A stretch of DNA of 9,367 nt from Alphaproteobacteria bacterium (GTDB taxonomy: Bacteria > Pseudomonadota > Alphaproteobacteria > UBA6615), in NCBI GenBank assembly GCA_013003285.1, contig JABDJY010000321.1:1-9367 (forward strand), read 5' to 3'. Of this stretch, positions 1-6,526 are shown piece by piece. A program made the position numbers and the translations under genes. Every line of letters begins with the position of its first letter. Position 1 is the first letter of the stretch. The notes beneath the pieces are model-generated. The model saw only the letters and a program-made list of their open reading frames with translations, was not told where the DNA came from and ran no database searches.

Positions 1-1068
1 CGCGCTGACCAGCGCGGCGGCGCGGGTCGTTAGCTGGCCCGACGCCATCATGGCCTGAATTTTCGCATCGACCTGCGGCGGATAGCGGAACCGGTGGGTC
101 TCGTACCAAGGCGCCAGATGACGCAGAAAGCGGCTCTGCTCCTGTTCCGATAATGCCGGCCAAAGTTGGTGCGCCGCGTCGCGAATATCGTCGAACGCCG
201 CCTGCCATTCGCCCCCCGACGCCAAATTGTTGCTTGCATCGCTGCGGACGGCGCGGAGCATGGCGCAAACCGAGCTGGGTCTGCCGTGACGTGCGACGAA
301 GGCCGGCACCGCGCGGCCCAATACTTCGGCAAAGGAGTCCTTGGATGGTACCCGGCGTTGGCTCTTCGGCAGCAGGCCCCGGCGGGATATGGCGGTGATT
401 TTGGCGGCAGGGCGATCGCGGCCGACGACAATGGCCACATCGGCCATGGTGAGGCCGGTGCCGACGATCAGGACCCGCGCATCCGCCGCGATCTGTGCCA
501 GACGTTCGCTGTCCCAGGGGTCGGGGTAAAAGGATTGGTGCCCGGCAACCGCACCTTGCAGCGGCGGCAATAGGGCAGGTGGCGCATTGCTGGTGGTGAC
601 CACTAGCAAGTCGACAGGGAGGTCGTCATTGTCGGCAAGGCTCACGGTAAACCCGGCGCCGTCGGTCCGCGCGTTCACCGCCCGGTCCTGGATGTGGCTG
701 ATGGTCGAGCCCGACGGATTGTCGGCTTGATGGGCCGCCAGTTCGGACCCCACATAACGGCCCATCGCGGTGCGCCGGACGAAGGCGCGGCCCGCAATGT
801 CGAGACATTCCGGGTCGTCGGCAAGGACGCCATTGGCGCGGCACCAGCGGTCGAAATGTTCCACATCGTCGGGGTAGAGCGAATGGGTCAGGGTCGGCCC
901 GTTGATGCGATGGTCGGGGTCCTTCGTGCCATAGGCCACGCCGCGTCCCAGCTCGGCTGACGGTTCGACGATGACAATATCGAGCGGCTCCGCCGAGGCC
1001 CGGCTCAAACGAACAGCCACCGCCGCGCCGGTGAACCCACCGCCGATAATTCCCACTTTGGGCGTCAT
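1..1068 (-). CDS. FAD/NAD(P)-binding oxidoreductase, YdhS-like (COG4529 type), 3' end outside window
   Basis: A 356-codon open frame runs from an ATG at 1068 to the window edge without a stop, so the C-terminus is missing. The N-terminus carries a dinucleotide-binding beta-alpha-beta motif, IIGGGFTG (about residues 7-14). It is followed by GRGVAYGT (41-48) and then HRINGP and a PDDVEHFDRW stretch (about 53-75), which is the layout I associate with the YdhS-like FAD/NAD(P)-binding proteins (NAD_binding_9). A second glycine motif, VLIVGTGLTMAD (199-210), suggests a second nucleotide-binding site. The family is poorly characterised, so the substrate is unknown. I would expect a soluble cytoplasmic flavoprotein. 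A weak purine-rich stretch (AGAGAG) lies about 6 bases before the ATG. It lies 67 bases after the small exported-protein gene on the same strand, with inverted repeats in the gap, so it may or may not share that transcript. Family assignment is fairly sure; function is not. Confidence 0.82.
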   Translation of the reverse strand, partial: MTPKVGIIGGGFTGAAVAVRLSRASAEPLDIVIVEPSAELGRGVAYGTKDPDHRINGPTLTHSLYPDDVEHFDRWCRANGVLADDPECLDIAGRAFVRRTAMGRYVGSELAAHQADNPSGSTISHIQDRAVNARTDGAGFTVSLADNDDLPVDLLVVTTSNAPPALLPPLQGAVAGHQSFYPDPWDSERLAQIAADARVLIVGTGLTMADVAIVVGRDRPAAKITAISRRGLLPKSQRRVPSKDSFAEVLGRAVPAFVARHGRPSSVCAMLRAVRSDASNNLASGGEWQAAFDDIRDAAHQLWPALSEQEQSRFLRHLAPWYETHRFRYPPQVDAKIQAMMASGQLTTRAAALVSA

Positions 1069-1092
1069 ACTTGTGCTCTCTTAGTCCTGTAC

Positions 1093-1108
1093 CCAGCGGA
1101 ACCGCTGG
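1093..1108. repeat. 7-bp perfect inverted repeat before the FAD oxidoreductase gene
   Basis: The arms CCAGCGG and CCGCTGG are separated by AA. The site is 25-40 bases upstream of the oxidoreductase start. A second stem, ATAAAC/GTTTAT with a 6-base loop (1122-1139), overlaps the stop codon of the preceding gene. Together they could form a weak terminator for the small exported-protein gene or an operator for the oxidoreductase. No T-tract follows, and the 2-base spacer is tight for an RNA hairpin unless the inner pairs open. Confidence 0.35.
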
Positions 1109-1135
1109 CAGGGCCGGCGCGATAAACCCCGTCGT

Positions 1136-1504
1136 TTATTGCAGCAGCGAGCGTTGCACTTCGAAGTCTTTGCGCAGGTCCTCATTGCCTTTGACCACGG
1201 CGTTTTGCTGCGCCTGCATGCCGCTGGCGACCGTCGCGGCCAGCGCGTCGATGTCGGCCTTGCCGTCGGATTGGACGCACTGGATATATCTTCGCACCTG
1301 GGCGACGTGGGTGTTGTACTGCGCCAGCGCCTGATTGTAGCCCTCGACCGTGTCGAAGAATAAGGTCGGGCGAACCGGCGCTTGGCAGTCGGACGTCCAG
1401 CTGAGGGACGGGTCCACCTTGGTTTCCCCGAGCGAGCCGCCCGCCGCCGGCGTGGCGGCGATGCCCAGAAGTGTGGCGGCAAAAAGCATGTTTATTAGTC
1501 GCAC
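1136..1504 (-). CDS. Small exported protein with two cysteines, unknown function
   Basis: I do not recognise a named family. The 122-residue product starts with a clear Sec-type signal peptide: MRLIN, then a hydrophobic stretch LFAATLLGIAA (about 7-17), then TPAAG with probable cleavage near residue 22. The mature part is about 100 residues. It contains SDCQAP (Cys40) and RRYIQCVQSD (Cys76), followed by a mostly helical-looking, Gln/Ala-rich C-terminus ending in LLQ. Two cysteines in an exported protein could form one disulfide. The GTG at 1504 is chosen because GGAG (1513-1516) sits 8 bases upstream and the signal peptide then begins properly. A longer reading from 1552 would put 16 unlikely residues in front, and an ATG at 1489 is possible but lacks a well-placed ribosome site. 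It lies 68 bases downstream of the dehydrogenase gene, with a TA-rich palindrome between them. Confidence 0.75.
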   Translation of the reverse strand: MRLINMLFAATLLGIAATPAAGGSLGETKVDPSLSWTSDCQAPVRPTLFFDTVEGYNQALAQYNTHVAQVRRYIQCVQSDGKADIDALAATVASGMQAQQNAVVKGNEDLRKDFEVQRSLLQ

Positions 1505-1529
1505 AATCGTCACTCCGTTATTTGTTGCG

Positions 1530-1548
1530 GCCGAATATATATATCGGC
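1530..1548. promoter_or_regulatory. TA-rich palindrome upstream of the small exported-protein gene
   Basis: The arms GCCGA and TCGGC flank ATATATATA. Apart from one extra A, the whole 19-base element is a perfect palindrome. It lies 26-44 bases upstream of the GTG start at 1504, where a promoter -10 region or a regulator site would fit, and the TATATAT core could itself serve as a -10 box on the minus strand. I found no convincing -35 match at the right spacing, so the promoter reading is tentative. Confidence 0.4.
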
Positions 1549-1572
1549 ACACACATGTATTAGGGGGAAGAG

Positions 1573-2565
1573 TTAAACCTCGATCGGTTGGCCGCTCGCC
1601 GCCGATTTGGCGATCGCCTCGTGCACCGCCGCGGTATGCGCCATCTCTTCCGGCGTGAACAGGTAGGGCTCCTCGCCCATACAGGCGGCGGCGAAATTCT
1701 CGTCGTTGGCCCGCAACTGCTCAAGCACGTCGACCTTGGGCAGCGTTACCGTTTCCACCTCGCCGCCGCCATCCTCGACCCGCACGGCGCCGAAGCATTT
1801 GGTGACCTCGTTGGTATCCATCCACCCCTGTGCACGCGCCCAGCCGTCCGAGCCCATCACTTGTAAGTGGAAGGTCGCGGGGGTCGTCATGAGGTCGCCG
1901 AGATAACCGGTGATACCGGAATCGAAGGAAATCAGCACCGAGCCGCAATCGGCCTTCATGATGTGGTCGGTGGTCTGTCCGAAAACGCGTTTCATGGGGC
2001 CGGCGTACCAGCACAATATGTCAATCATATGGGCGCCGAAATGGACGATGCCGCCGGTCGGCGCTTCCTCGGCGCTGCGCCGCCAGCCCTCGATGCCGAT
2101 CTGTCCCTGATGGCTGAGATTGGCCTCGATGTGATGGATCTCGCCGAGCTCGCCGGCATCGATCATTCGTTTGATCTCCTGGACGGCGGCGCCGTAGCGG
2201 TAATTGTGGCCGATGCCCAGCGTGATGCCGGCAGCGCGCGCCGCCTCGATGCCGCGCAGCCCCTCGGCCTTATGCAGCGAGAATGGCTTTTCTGTGAGGA
2301 CGTGCTTGCCGGCGGCCGACGCCGCGACGATCTGGTCGACATGCTGCGAATGGGGCGTCACCAGCACCACCGCGTCGATCTCCGGGTCGGCGAGCACATC
2401 GTCGAAACTATCGGTCAGGAAGAGACCCTGTTCGTCGCAGAAGGGAGCCACCCGATCGGGGGCGATGTCCACGGCGCGGACGAATTGCAGTTTGCTCGAA
2501 TCTTTGGTGGCGAGGACATGGTTCTGGCCCCACCATCCCAGCCCGACGATTGCGGCGCGGATCAT
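1573..2565 (-). CDS. Gfo/Idh/MocA-family NAD(P)-dependent oxidoreductase
   Basis: The 330-residue length is normal for this family of sugar, inositol and sugar-acid dehydrogenases. An N-terminal Rossmann fold begins at once with AAIVGLGWWG (4-13), matching the GxGxxG cofactor loop. Next come VVLVTPHSQH (66-75) and the family motif TEKPFS (91-96), whose Lys93 is the expected catalytic lysine. The C-terminal alpha/beta domain starts near GHNYRYG (119-125) and carries GGIVHFGAHMID (171-182). His179 and Asp182 fit the usual pattern, but the position four before His179, an Asp in inositol dehydrogenase, is His175 here. The start at 2565 is chosen because GGGAGAG precedes it and the Rossmann strand follows directly; the frame stays open upstream to 2703, but that extension looks non-coding. 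No signal peptide, so cytoplasmic. Substrate cannot be named. The divergent neighbour is an exported NTF2-like gene. Confidence 0.92.
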   Translation of the reverse strand: MIRAAIVGLGWWGQNHVLATKDSSKLQFVRAVDIAPDRVAPFCDEQGLFLTDSFDDVLADPEIDAVVLVTPHSQHVDQIVAASAAGKHVLTEKPFSLHKAEGLRGIEAARAAGITLGIGHNYRYGAAVQEIKRMIDAGELGEIHHIEANLSHQGQIGIEGWRRSAEEAPTGGIVHFGAHMIDILCWYAGPMKRVFGQTTDHIMKADCGSVLISFDSGITGYLGDLMTTPATFHLQVMGSDGWARAQGWMDTNEVTKCFGAVRVEDGGGEVETVTLPKVDVLEQLRANDENFAAACMGEEPYLFTPEEMAHTAAVHEAIAKSAASGQPIEV

Positions 2566-2841
2566 CTCACTCTCCCTATTTATCGGCCCGCCCGACAGCT
2601 TACGCTGCGGGGCAATTTCGGTGCCGGGAGCGTGCCCCAAAACATTGGCGCAGACAAGTTTAACGGTGCCGGAAGGTATTGGTGGAGGGTATCTCAAACT
2701 CACGGGCGGCTTGACCGATGATCTGATTCCACAAATCGTGTTGCATACAAAAATACCGTGTTGCCACGGCCCATCATACTCGGCACGCTATGCACGGCAC
2801 CCATTCGGGACGTTTTGACCATTCAAATTTGGAAAGAATAT
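2566..2841. other. Divergent intergenic region, 276 bases
   Basis: This stretch separates the divergently read dehydrogenase and NTF2-like genes and must hold both promoters. Both ends have ribosome sites (GGGAGAG for the dehydrogenase, GGAAAG for the NTF2-like gene). A small hairpin, CCGTG-TTGC-CACGG, is at 2756-2769. TTGACC occurs at 2711 and 2816, but neither has a good -10 match at 16-18 bases, so I do not call promoters. I see no further gene here. Confidence 0.4.
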
Positions 2842-3282
2842 ATGACTTATCTCACAAGGATTTCGGCCTGTTTTGTTTTGCTGGCCGCCGTGACCCTGGG
2901 GTCGGGTTTTGCCTCTGCGCAACAAGCCGATGCCGCCATGACCGAAAAGGTTTTGGGGCACCATCTGGCGGCCTTTGGCGCCGGCGATGTTGCTGACATT
3001 ATGTCCGACTATACGTCCGATTCCGTTCTCATCACGCCGGGTGGCGCGTTACGCGGGCTTGATCAAATCCGTCCGTTGTTCGAAGGATTGGTGGCAGAAT
3101 TCGGCAAGCCCGGTGCGTCATTCACCATGGGGACGCAGATTATCGAAGGTGACATCGCCTATATCGTCTGGTCCGCCGAAACCGCCGACAATGTTTATGA
3201 GGTCGCCACCGACACGTTCGTCGTGCGCGATGGCAAGATTCACCGGCAGACCTTCGCCGGTAAGATTACATCTAAGAAATAG
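2842..3282 (+). CDS. Exported NTF2/SnoaL-like protein
   Basis: This is the only plus-strand gene. The 146-residue product has a signal peptide: MTYLTRIS, a hydrophobic core (about 9-20), and a probable cleavage site ASA|QQ after residue 26. The mature part reads as a single NTF2-like (SnoaL/DUF4440-type) cone: a helix with VLGHHLAAFGAGDVADIMSDY (37-57), then SVLITPGGALRGLDQIRPLF (61-80), then strands around FTMGTQIIEGDIAYIVW and DTFVVRDGKIHRQTF (124-138). These folds bind small hydrophobic ligands or catalyse simple reactions; members with this look are often of unknown function. The start at 2842 is supported by GGAAAG five bases upstream and by the signal peptide; the frame is open from 2758, but that part shows no sensible N-terminus. 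It converges on the TIM-barrel gene, with a hairpin between the two stop codons. Fold fairly sure, role unknown. Confidence 0.82.
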   Translation: MTYLTRISACFVLLAAVTLGSGFASAQQADAAMTEKVLGHHLAAFGAGDVADIMSDYTSDSVLITPGGALRGLDQIRPLFEGLVAEFGKPGASFTMGTQIIEGDIAYIVWSAETADNVYEVATDTFVVRDGKIHRQTFAGKITSKK

Positions 3283-3290
3283 TTGGAGGG

Positions 3291-3320
3291 GCCGCGCGGG
3301 GTTGGAGAACCTCGCGCGGC
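3291..3320. terminator. Strong hairpin between convergent genes, likely bidirectional terminator
   Basis: The arms GCCGCGCGGGGTT (3291-3303) and AACCTCGCGCGGC (3308-3320) form 12 Watson-Crick pairs plus one G-T pair around a GGAG loop. The element fills the 38 bases between the NTF2-like stop (3282) and the TIM-barrel stop (3321). No clear T-run follows on either strand. The placement argues for termination in both directions, though a role in RNA stability is also possible. Confidence 0.6.
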
Positions 3321-4127
3321 TCACCGATTGTCCGGATCGACGGTGTAGCCGTACTTGTTCATCCAGAGCAGGCTCGACCAAGTGTCCATGGACGCGTCGT
3401 GCTCCAGGCCGACGCAGCCCGCATAGCCTTTGGCGTAGGCGCGCTCAACCAGCCACAGCAGATCCATCTCACCGACGCCGGGTTCGAAGCGCCCCGGCGT
3501 GTTACCGATCTGGATGTGCCCGATATTGTCCCAATATTCGTCCATAATCGGGGTCAGCGGGCCTTGCTCCTGCCAGCGTAACTGGTAGGTGTCGAACACC
3601 AATTGCACCCGTTCCTTGCCGGTGGCGGCGCGGATGGCGTCGGCCTCGGCCATGGTCTGCATGGCCCAATTGGGCACGCGCTCGGCGGCAACGCCTTCGA
3701 GCAGCAGCTTGAGACGCATGCCTTCGGCCTGCTCGGCCATCCAGATCAGATTTTCCACGTATGTGTCGACGCAGCGCTGTTTGTCCGCGCCGTCGGGTAC
3801 CGCACCGGCGCCCACATTGATCGAGTAAATATCGCACAGCGCGGCATATTCCAGCGCGCGCGCGGCGGCGCGTTTGAACTCTTCTTGCTTGCCGGGTTGG
3901 GCGCCGAGCCCCCACACGCCCTTGTCCCAATCGACCGGCACGACGAAGTAGATGAATTCGAGTCCATTGTCGTCGAGCTGCTGCCTCAGCTCTTCCTTGG
4001 TCAGCGCATAGGGCATGTGCCACTCGACCTCGTTGCAGCCGCATCTGCGCGCGGCTGCGCAGCGCTCATGCGGCGGCAGTTCCTGGAAGAGGTGATGGAA
4101 GTTGGGGGAGAAGCGGATCTTGGCCAT
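3321..4127 (-). CDS. Hydroxypyruvate-isomerase-like TIM-barrel protein (xylose isomerase-like/AP endonuclease 2 fold)
   Basis: The 268-residue product aligns by eye along its length with E. coli Hyi (258 residues): RFSPNFHHLFQELPPHERCA at the start, NEVEW, VWGLGAQPG (71-79), ALEYA, HIQIGNTPGR (204-213) and GLEHD (240-244). The expected metal-binding set of this fold is present: Glu144 (LLEGV), Asp179 (FDTYQ), Gln206 (HIQIG) and Glu242. Two positions differ from the usual pattern: the His in the D-x-[F/Y]-H motif is Gln182, and the His after PGR is Phe214. It is probably a cytoplasmic sugar-acid or ketose isomerase/epimerase, with substrate possibly other than hydroxypyruvate. There is no good Shine-Dalgarno sequence before the ATG at 4127, but no other start gives the family N-terminus. 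It follows the kinase gene by 97 bases, a gap with a 12-base palindrome (4150-4161) and a 6-bp stem (4193-4209). Confidence 0.85.
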   Translation of the reverse strand: MAKIRFSPNFHHLFQELPPHERCAAARRCGCNEVEWHMPYALTKEELRQQLDDNGLEFIYFVVPVDWDKGVWGLGAQPGKQEEFKRAAARALEYAALCDIYSINVGAGAVPDGADKQRCVDTYVENLIWMAEQAEGMRLKLLLEGVAAERVPNWAMQTMAEADAIRAATGKERVQLVFDTYQLRWQEQGPLTPIMDEYWDNIGHIQIGNTPGRFEPGVGEMDLLWLVERAYAKGYAGCVGLEHDASMDTWSSLLWMNKYGYTVDPDNR

Positions 4128-4224
4128 GGCGTGCGTTCAGTGCTTGCGACCGCCCGGGCGGCCTACTTGAAACGCCTACTATCGACACATTCGCGCTTTT
4201 GCCAAGCGCTGATTGGCCCGAGTT

Positions 4225-6135
4225 TTAGGTGCCCGTCGCCGCCAATTCCGCGACCACCCGGCGGGCCGGGAAGCTGACCGTCACTGTGGTGCCGACATCG
4301 ACTTCGCTCTGCAACTCGAAGGTGCCGCCATGCAACTCGACGATCGATTTGGTCAATGGCAGGCCGAGGCCGGTGCCTTGCTGAAGGCGGCTGTGGGCAC
4401 TTTCCACCTGACCGAACGGCGTTAACACCATGGGGATGTCTTCGGCCGCGATGCCGATACCGGTGTCGCGGAAGCGGAACACGAAGCCGTCGGTTTCGTT
4501 GGACCAGGTTTCGACGGTTAAGGTGCCCCCTTCGGGGGTAAACTTCACCGCGTTGGTCATGAGATTCAGCAGGACCTGCTTGAGGCCGCGCTCGTCGCAA
4601 TACAGGTAGGACGATTTGTCCGAGACCACGGTCTGGATCTTGACCCCCTGCTTTTCGGCGCGTCCCTGAACCAGGGTGACACAAGCCTGGACCGCATGGG
4701 GCACATCGACCGTTTGTTCCTGCAGGTCGAATTTGTTGGCCTCGATCTTCGATAGATCGAGCATGTTGTTGATAATCTCGAGCAGATGGGTGCCCGAGGC
4801 GTTTATGTCCTTGGCATAGTCGCGATATTGCGGACTGCCGACCGGGCCGAAAATTTCACCCGCCATGATTTCAGAGAAACCAATAATCGCGTTGAGCGGG
4901 GTGCGTAGCTCGTGGCTCATATTGGCCATGAATTCGGATTTGGCATGGTTGGCGCTTTCGGCCGCATCCATGGCGATCAGCAAACTATCCTCGGCGCGTT
5001 TGCGCTCGAAGATATCGGTGTCGATGCCGCCAATACCGATAATGTTTCGCTGGTGATCGAAAACCGGAAACTCGGTCGACTGCATCGGCCTGGTCTTGCC
5101 ATCGTGCCGTAGCACTTCGAACCGCGTCTCTTGAGGTTTCCCCGTCGTCAAAACCTTCTTGTCGAGTTCGAAAAACAGCTCGGCGTTGTCGGGGCTGAGC
5201 CATTTGCCCATATCCTCGCCCAACGCTTCTTCTTCGGTCGTGTTGTAGAAGGTTTGAAAGGCCTTGTTGACCATGATCAGGCGCGAATCCGTGTCCTTCA
5301 TATACATCAGCGACGGACTGTTATCGGAAATTGCCCGCATCTGGTCCTGGCTTTCCCGGAAAGCCGTTTCGGCGCGCATGATTTGGGTGATCTCGATTAT
5401 CGACCCGGCCATGCGCAGCGGCGTGCCATCTTCGTCCCAGACCGCCTGTCCCGTCGAATGCACCCACACATATTCGCCGTCGCGGCGGCGCAAGCGAATT
5501 TCGATGTCGTAGGGAGCCTTGTTTTCGAGATGGTCGCGCAGAGCCTGGCGGGCGCGAACGCTATCGTCGGGATGGATGTCGCTGACAGCCTCGTCTTTGG
5601 CAAGATCATCGGGTGAATAGCCTAAGATCGCCATCCAATGGGGCGAATAATATTCTTCGTTCTTCACGATATCCCAATGCCACAAGCCACCGTTGATGGC
5701 GGCGGCCACTAGGTCGTATTGCTGCTCGCTGGTTCGCAGTTTTTCGGTTATCAGTTTTACTTGCTTAAATGCGAATACGACGATCGTCACGACGAAGGTC
5801 AGGATGGCCACGATGGCGAATATGGGGATCGGTACCAGGGTCGCATCCCGGCTGACATCTACCGCATTGCCGCCGCTGGCCGCAGTGAATATGAAATCGA
5901 TAACCGCGCCGATCGAAAACGCTATGGCGGCAACCAGAACATAATTCCAGAAGCGGTTCTTGGGTTGTATTTCCTCGGCGAGTATATCTGAGACGCGTGT
6001 ATCTGGGGCAGGTTTCCGCGCACGCAAAAAATCGACGCGTTCGATAGCGCGCCAGGCTAACGATGCCATGCGGACCGCGACGGGGAGTCGCTGGTGACCT
6101 TCGGGTCCCACCACGCGAGAATCTTCAGCGAACAC
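4225..6135 (-). CDS. Membrane-bound PAS-PAS sensor histidine kinase, PleC/DivJ-like DHp domain
   Basis: A complete 636-residue kinase. Two transmembrane helices lie at about 62-86 and 100-123, joined by a loop of about 15 residues, so there is no real periplasmic sensor domain. Two PAS domains follow: about 137-255 (PAS_3-like, with WHWDI, GYSPDDL and a DGEYVWV/GSIIEIT PAC end) and about 265-383 (PAS_4-like, with MYMKDTDSRL and GIDTDIFERKRAE). The HisKA helix carries SHELRTPLNAIIGFSEIM with phosphoacceptor His408. The ATPase domain has the N-box NLMTNAVKF (524-532), DTGIGI (557-562) and GTGLGL (587-592). The DHp sequence around IIGFSEIMAGEIFGPVG and LLEIINNMLDLSKIEA resembles the alphaproteobacterial PleC/DivJ/PdhS class. 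There is no receiver domain and no adjacent response regulator, so it is an orphan kinase with unknown signal. The start is a GTG with AGGAGG five bases upstream (6141-6146). The N-terminal 60 residues are probably cytoplasmic. Confidence 0.95.
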   Translation of the reverse strand: MFAEDSRVVGPEGHQRLPVAVRMASLAWRAIERVDFLRARKPAPDTRVSDILAEEIQPKNRFWNYVLVAAIAFSIGAVIDFIFTAASGGNAVDVSRDATLVPIPIFAIVAILTFVVTIVVFAFKQVKLITEKLRTSEQQYDLVAAAINGGLWHWDIVKNEEYYSPHWMAILGYSPDDLAKDEAVSDIHPDDSVRARQALRDHLENKAPYDIEIRLRRRDGEYVWVHSTGQAVWDEDGTPLRMAGSIIEITQIMRAETAFRESQDQMRAISDNSPSLMYMKDTDSRLIMVNKAFQTFYNTTEEEALGEDMGKWLSPDNAELFFELDKKVLTTGKPQETRFEVLRHDGKTRPMQSTEFPVFDHQRNIIGIGGIDTDIFERKRAEDSLLIAMDAAESANHAKSEFMANMSHELRTPLNAIIGFSEIMAGEIFGPVGSPQYRDYAKDINASGTHLLEIINNMLDLSKIEANKFDLQEQTVDVPHAVQACVTLVQGRAEKQGVKIQTVVSDKSSYLYCDERGLKQVLLNLMTNAVKFTPEGGTLTVETWSNETDGFVFRFRDTGIGIAAEDIPMVLTPFGQVESAHSRLQQGTGLGLPLTKSIVELHGGTFELQSEVDVGTTVTVSFPARRVVAELAATGT

Positions 6136-6524
6136 TTTATCCTCCTGATCGTGTACCGGCCCTAACTGGGCCGCGCTGGCTGTCCGATATTCAACCTATC
6201 GTCGATAGATTGAACCAAATGAATGCTCTGAAACACCCGATATCATCGCGAATATAGAATGGAAAAGTCTGAATATAAATTAACTATCGAATCGAATTTA
6301 TTTTTTAATTGATCGAGATTAATTTAAAAGTTGAACGATTAAACCTGTTTCCGCCGCTTAATCCTGAGAATCAACGTTTGTGCGCTGGGGCGATCTCTAA
6401 ACGTTAACGGTCCGCTCGCGACAAATAATTGTGCGACCATGAGCGGATTTCCGCTGCGGTCCATAGGGCCGGAACAAAAAACTAAAAAATGTAGCGTCTA
6501 TGAGCGGCCGCCTAACCGCGGAGC
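6136..6524. other. 389-base intergenic region: 3' end of the uvrB unit and control region of the kinase gene
   Basis: There is no supported gene here. From right to left it holds a candidate terminator (6476-6526), two imperfect stems (6435-6461 with AGCGG/CCGCT and GACC/GGTC arms; 6416-6436 with TCGC-ACAA pairing TTGT-GCGA around one bulged G), a markedly AT-rich stretch at about 6240-6345, and a 25-base palindrome (6190-6214). The AT-rich stretch contains several TTTATATT- and TATATT-like sequences that could serve as -10 boxes for the kinase, but no -35/-10 pair stands out. Confidence 0.5.
6190..6214. promoter_or_regulatory. 25-base near-perfect palindrome upstream of the kinase gene, candidate operator
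   Basis: The arms TTCAACCTATCG (6190-6201) and CGATAGATTGAA (6203-6214) surround one central T; 11 of 12 positions are complementary, and the sole mismatch would be a G-U pair in one RNA orientation. It lies 55-79 bases upstream of the GTG start, beyond the ribosome site. Length, symmetry and position fit a dimeric regulator's binding site; a hairpin in the untranslated leader is the alternative. I do not recognise the motif as that of a known regulator. Confidence 0.55.
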
Positions 6525-6526
6525 TC
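6476..6526 (-). terminator. Candidate terminator of the uvrB-membrane protein unit
   Basis: On the minus strand, GAGC/GCTC and CCGC/GCGG pairs form an 8-bp stem with a small internal loop and a 6-base loop (6502-6526), overlapping the stop codon of the small membrane-protein gene. Twelve bases later come two T6 runs separated by AG (6476-6489). The gap between stem and T-runs is longer than in a classic intrinsic terminator, so this is moderate evidence only. Confidence 0.4.

Noticed and set aside
2566..2703. 46-residue N-terminal extension of the dehydrogenase
   Set aside because: A strong GGGAGAG precedes the ATG at 2565, the Rossmann fold begins right after it, and the extension is Pro/Gly-rich with no recognisable domain.
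1867..2721. Long plus-strand open frame opposite the dehydrogenase gene
   Set aside because: It is antisense to a well-supported enzyme, its translation shows no domain, and long antisense frames are common in GC-rich DNA.
4150..4161. Palindrome CCGCCCGGGCGG between the kinase and TIM-barrel genes
   Set aside because: Short GC-only palindromes of this kind are frequent in GC-rich genomes, and no T-run or promoter element accompanies it, so I do not call it a terminator or operator.
6296..6345. TTAA repeats as a CtrA site in the AT-rich stretch
   Set aside because: The TTAA pairs have spacings of 1, 10 and 11 bases; none has the 7-base spacing of the CtrA consensus.
6289..6372. Two GANTC (CcrM) sites in the kinase control region (6289-6293 and 6368-6372)
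   Set aside because: Two sites in about 390 bases is close to chance expectation for this motif, so it is not evidence of cell-cycle methylation control.
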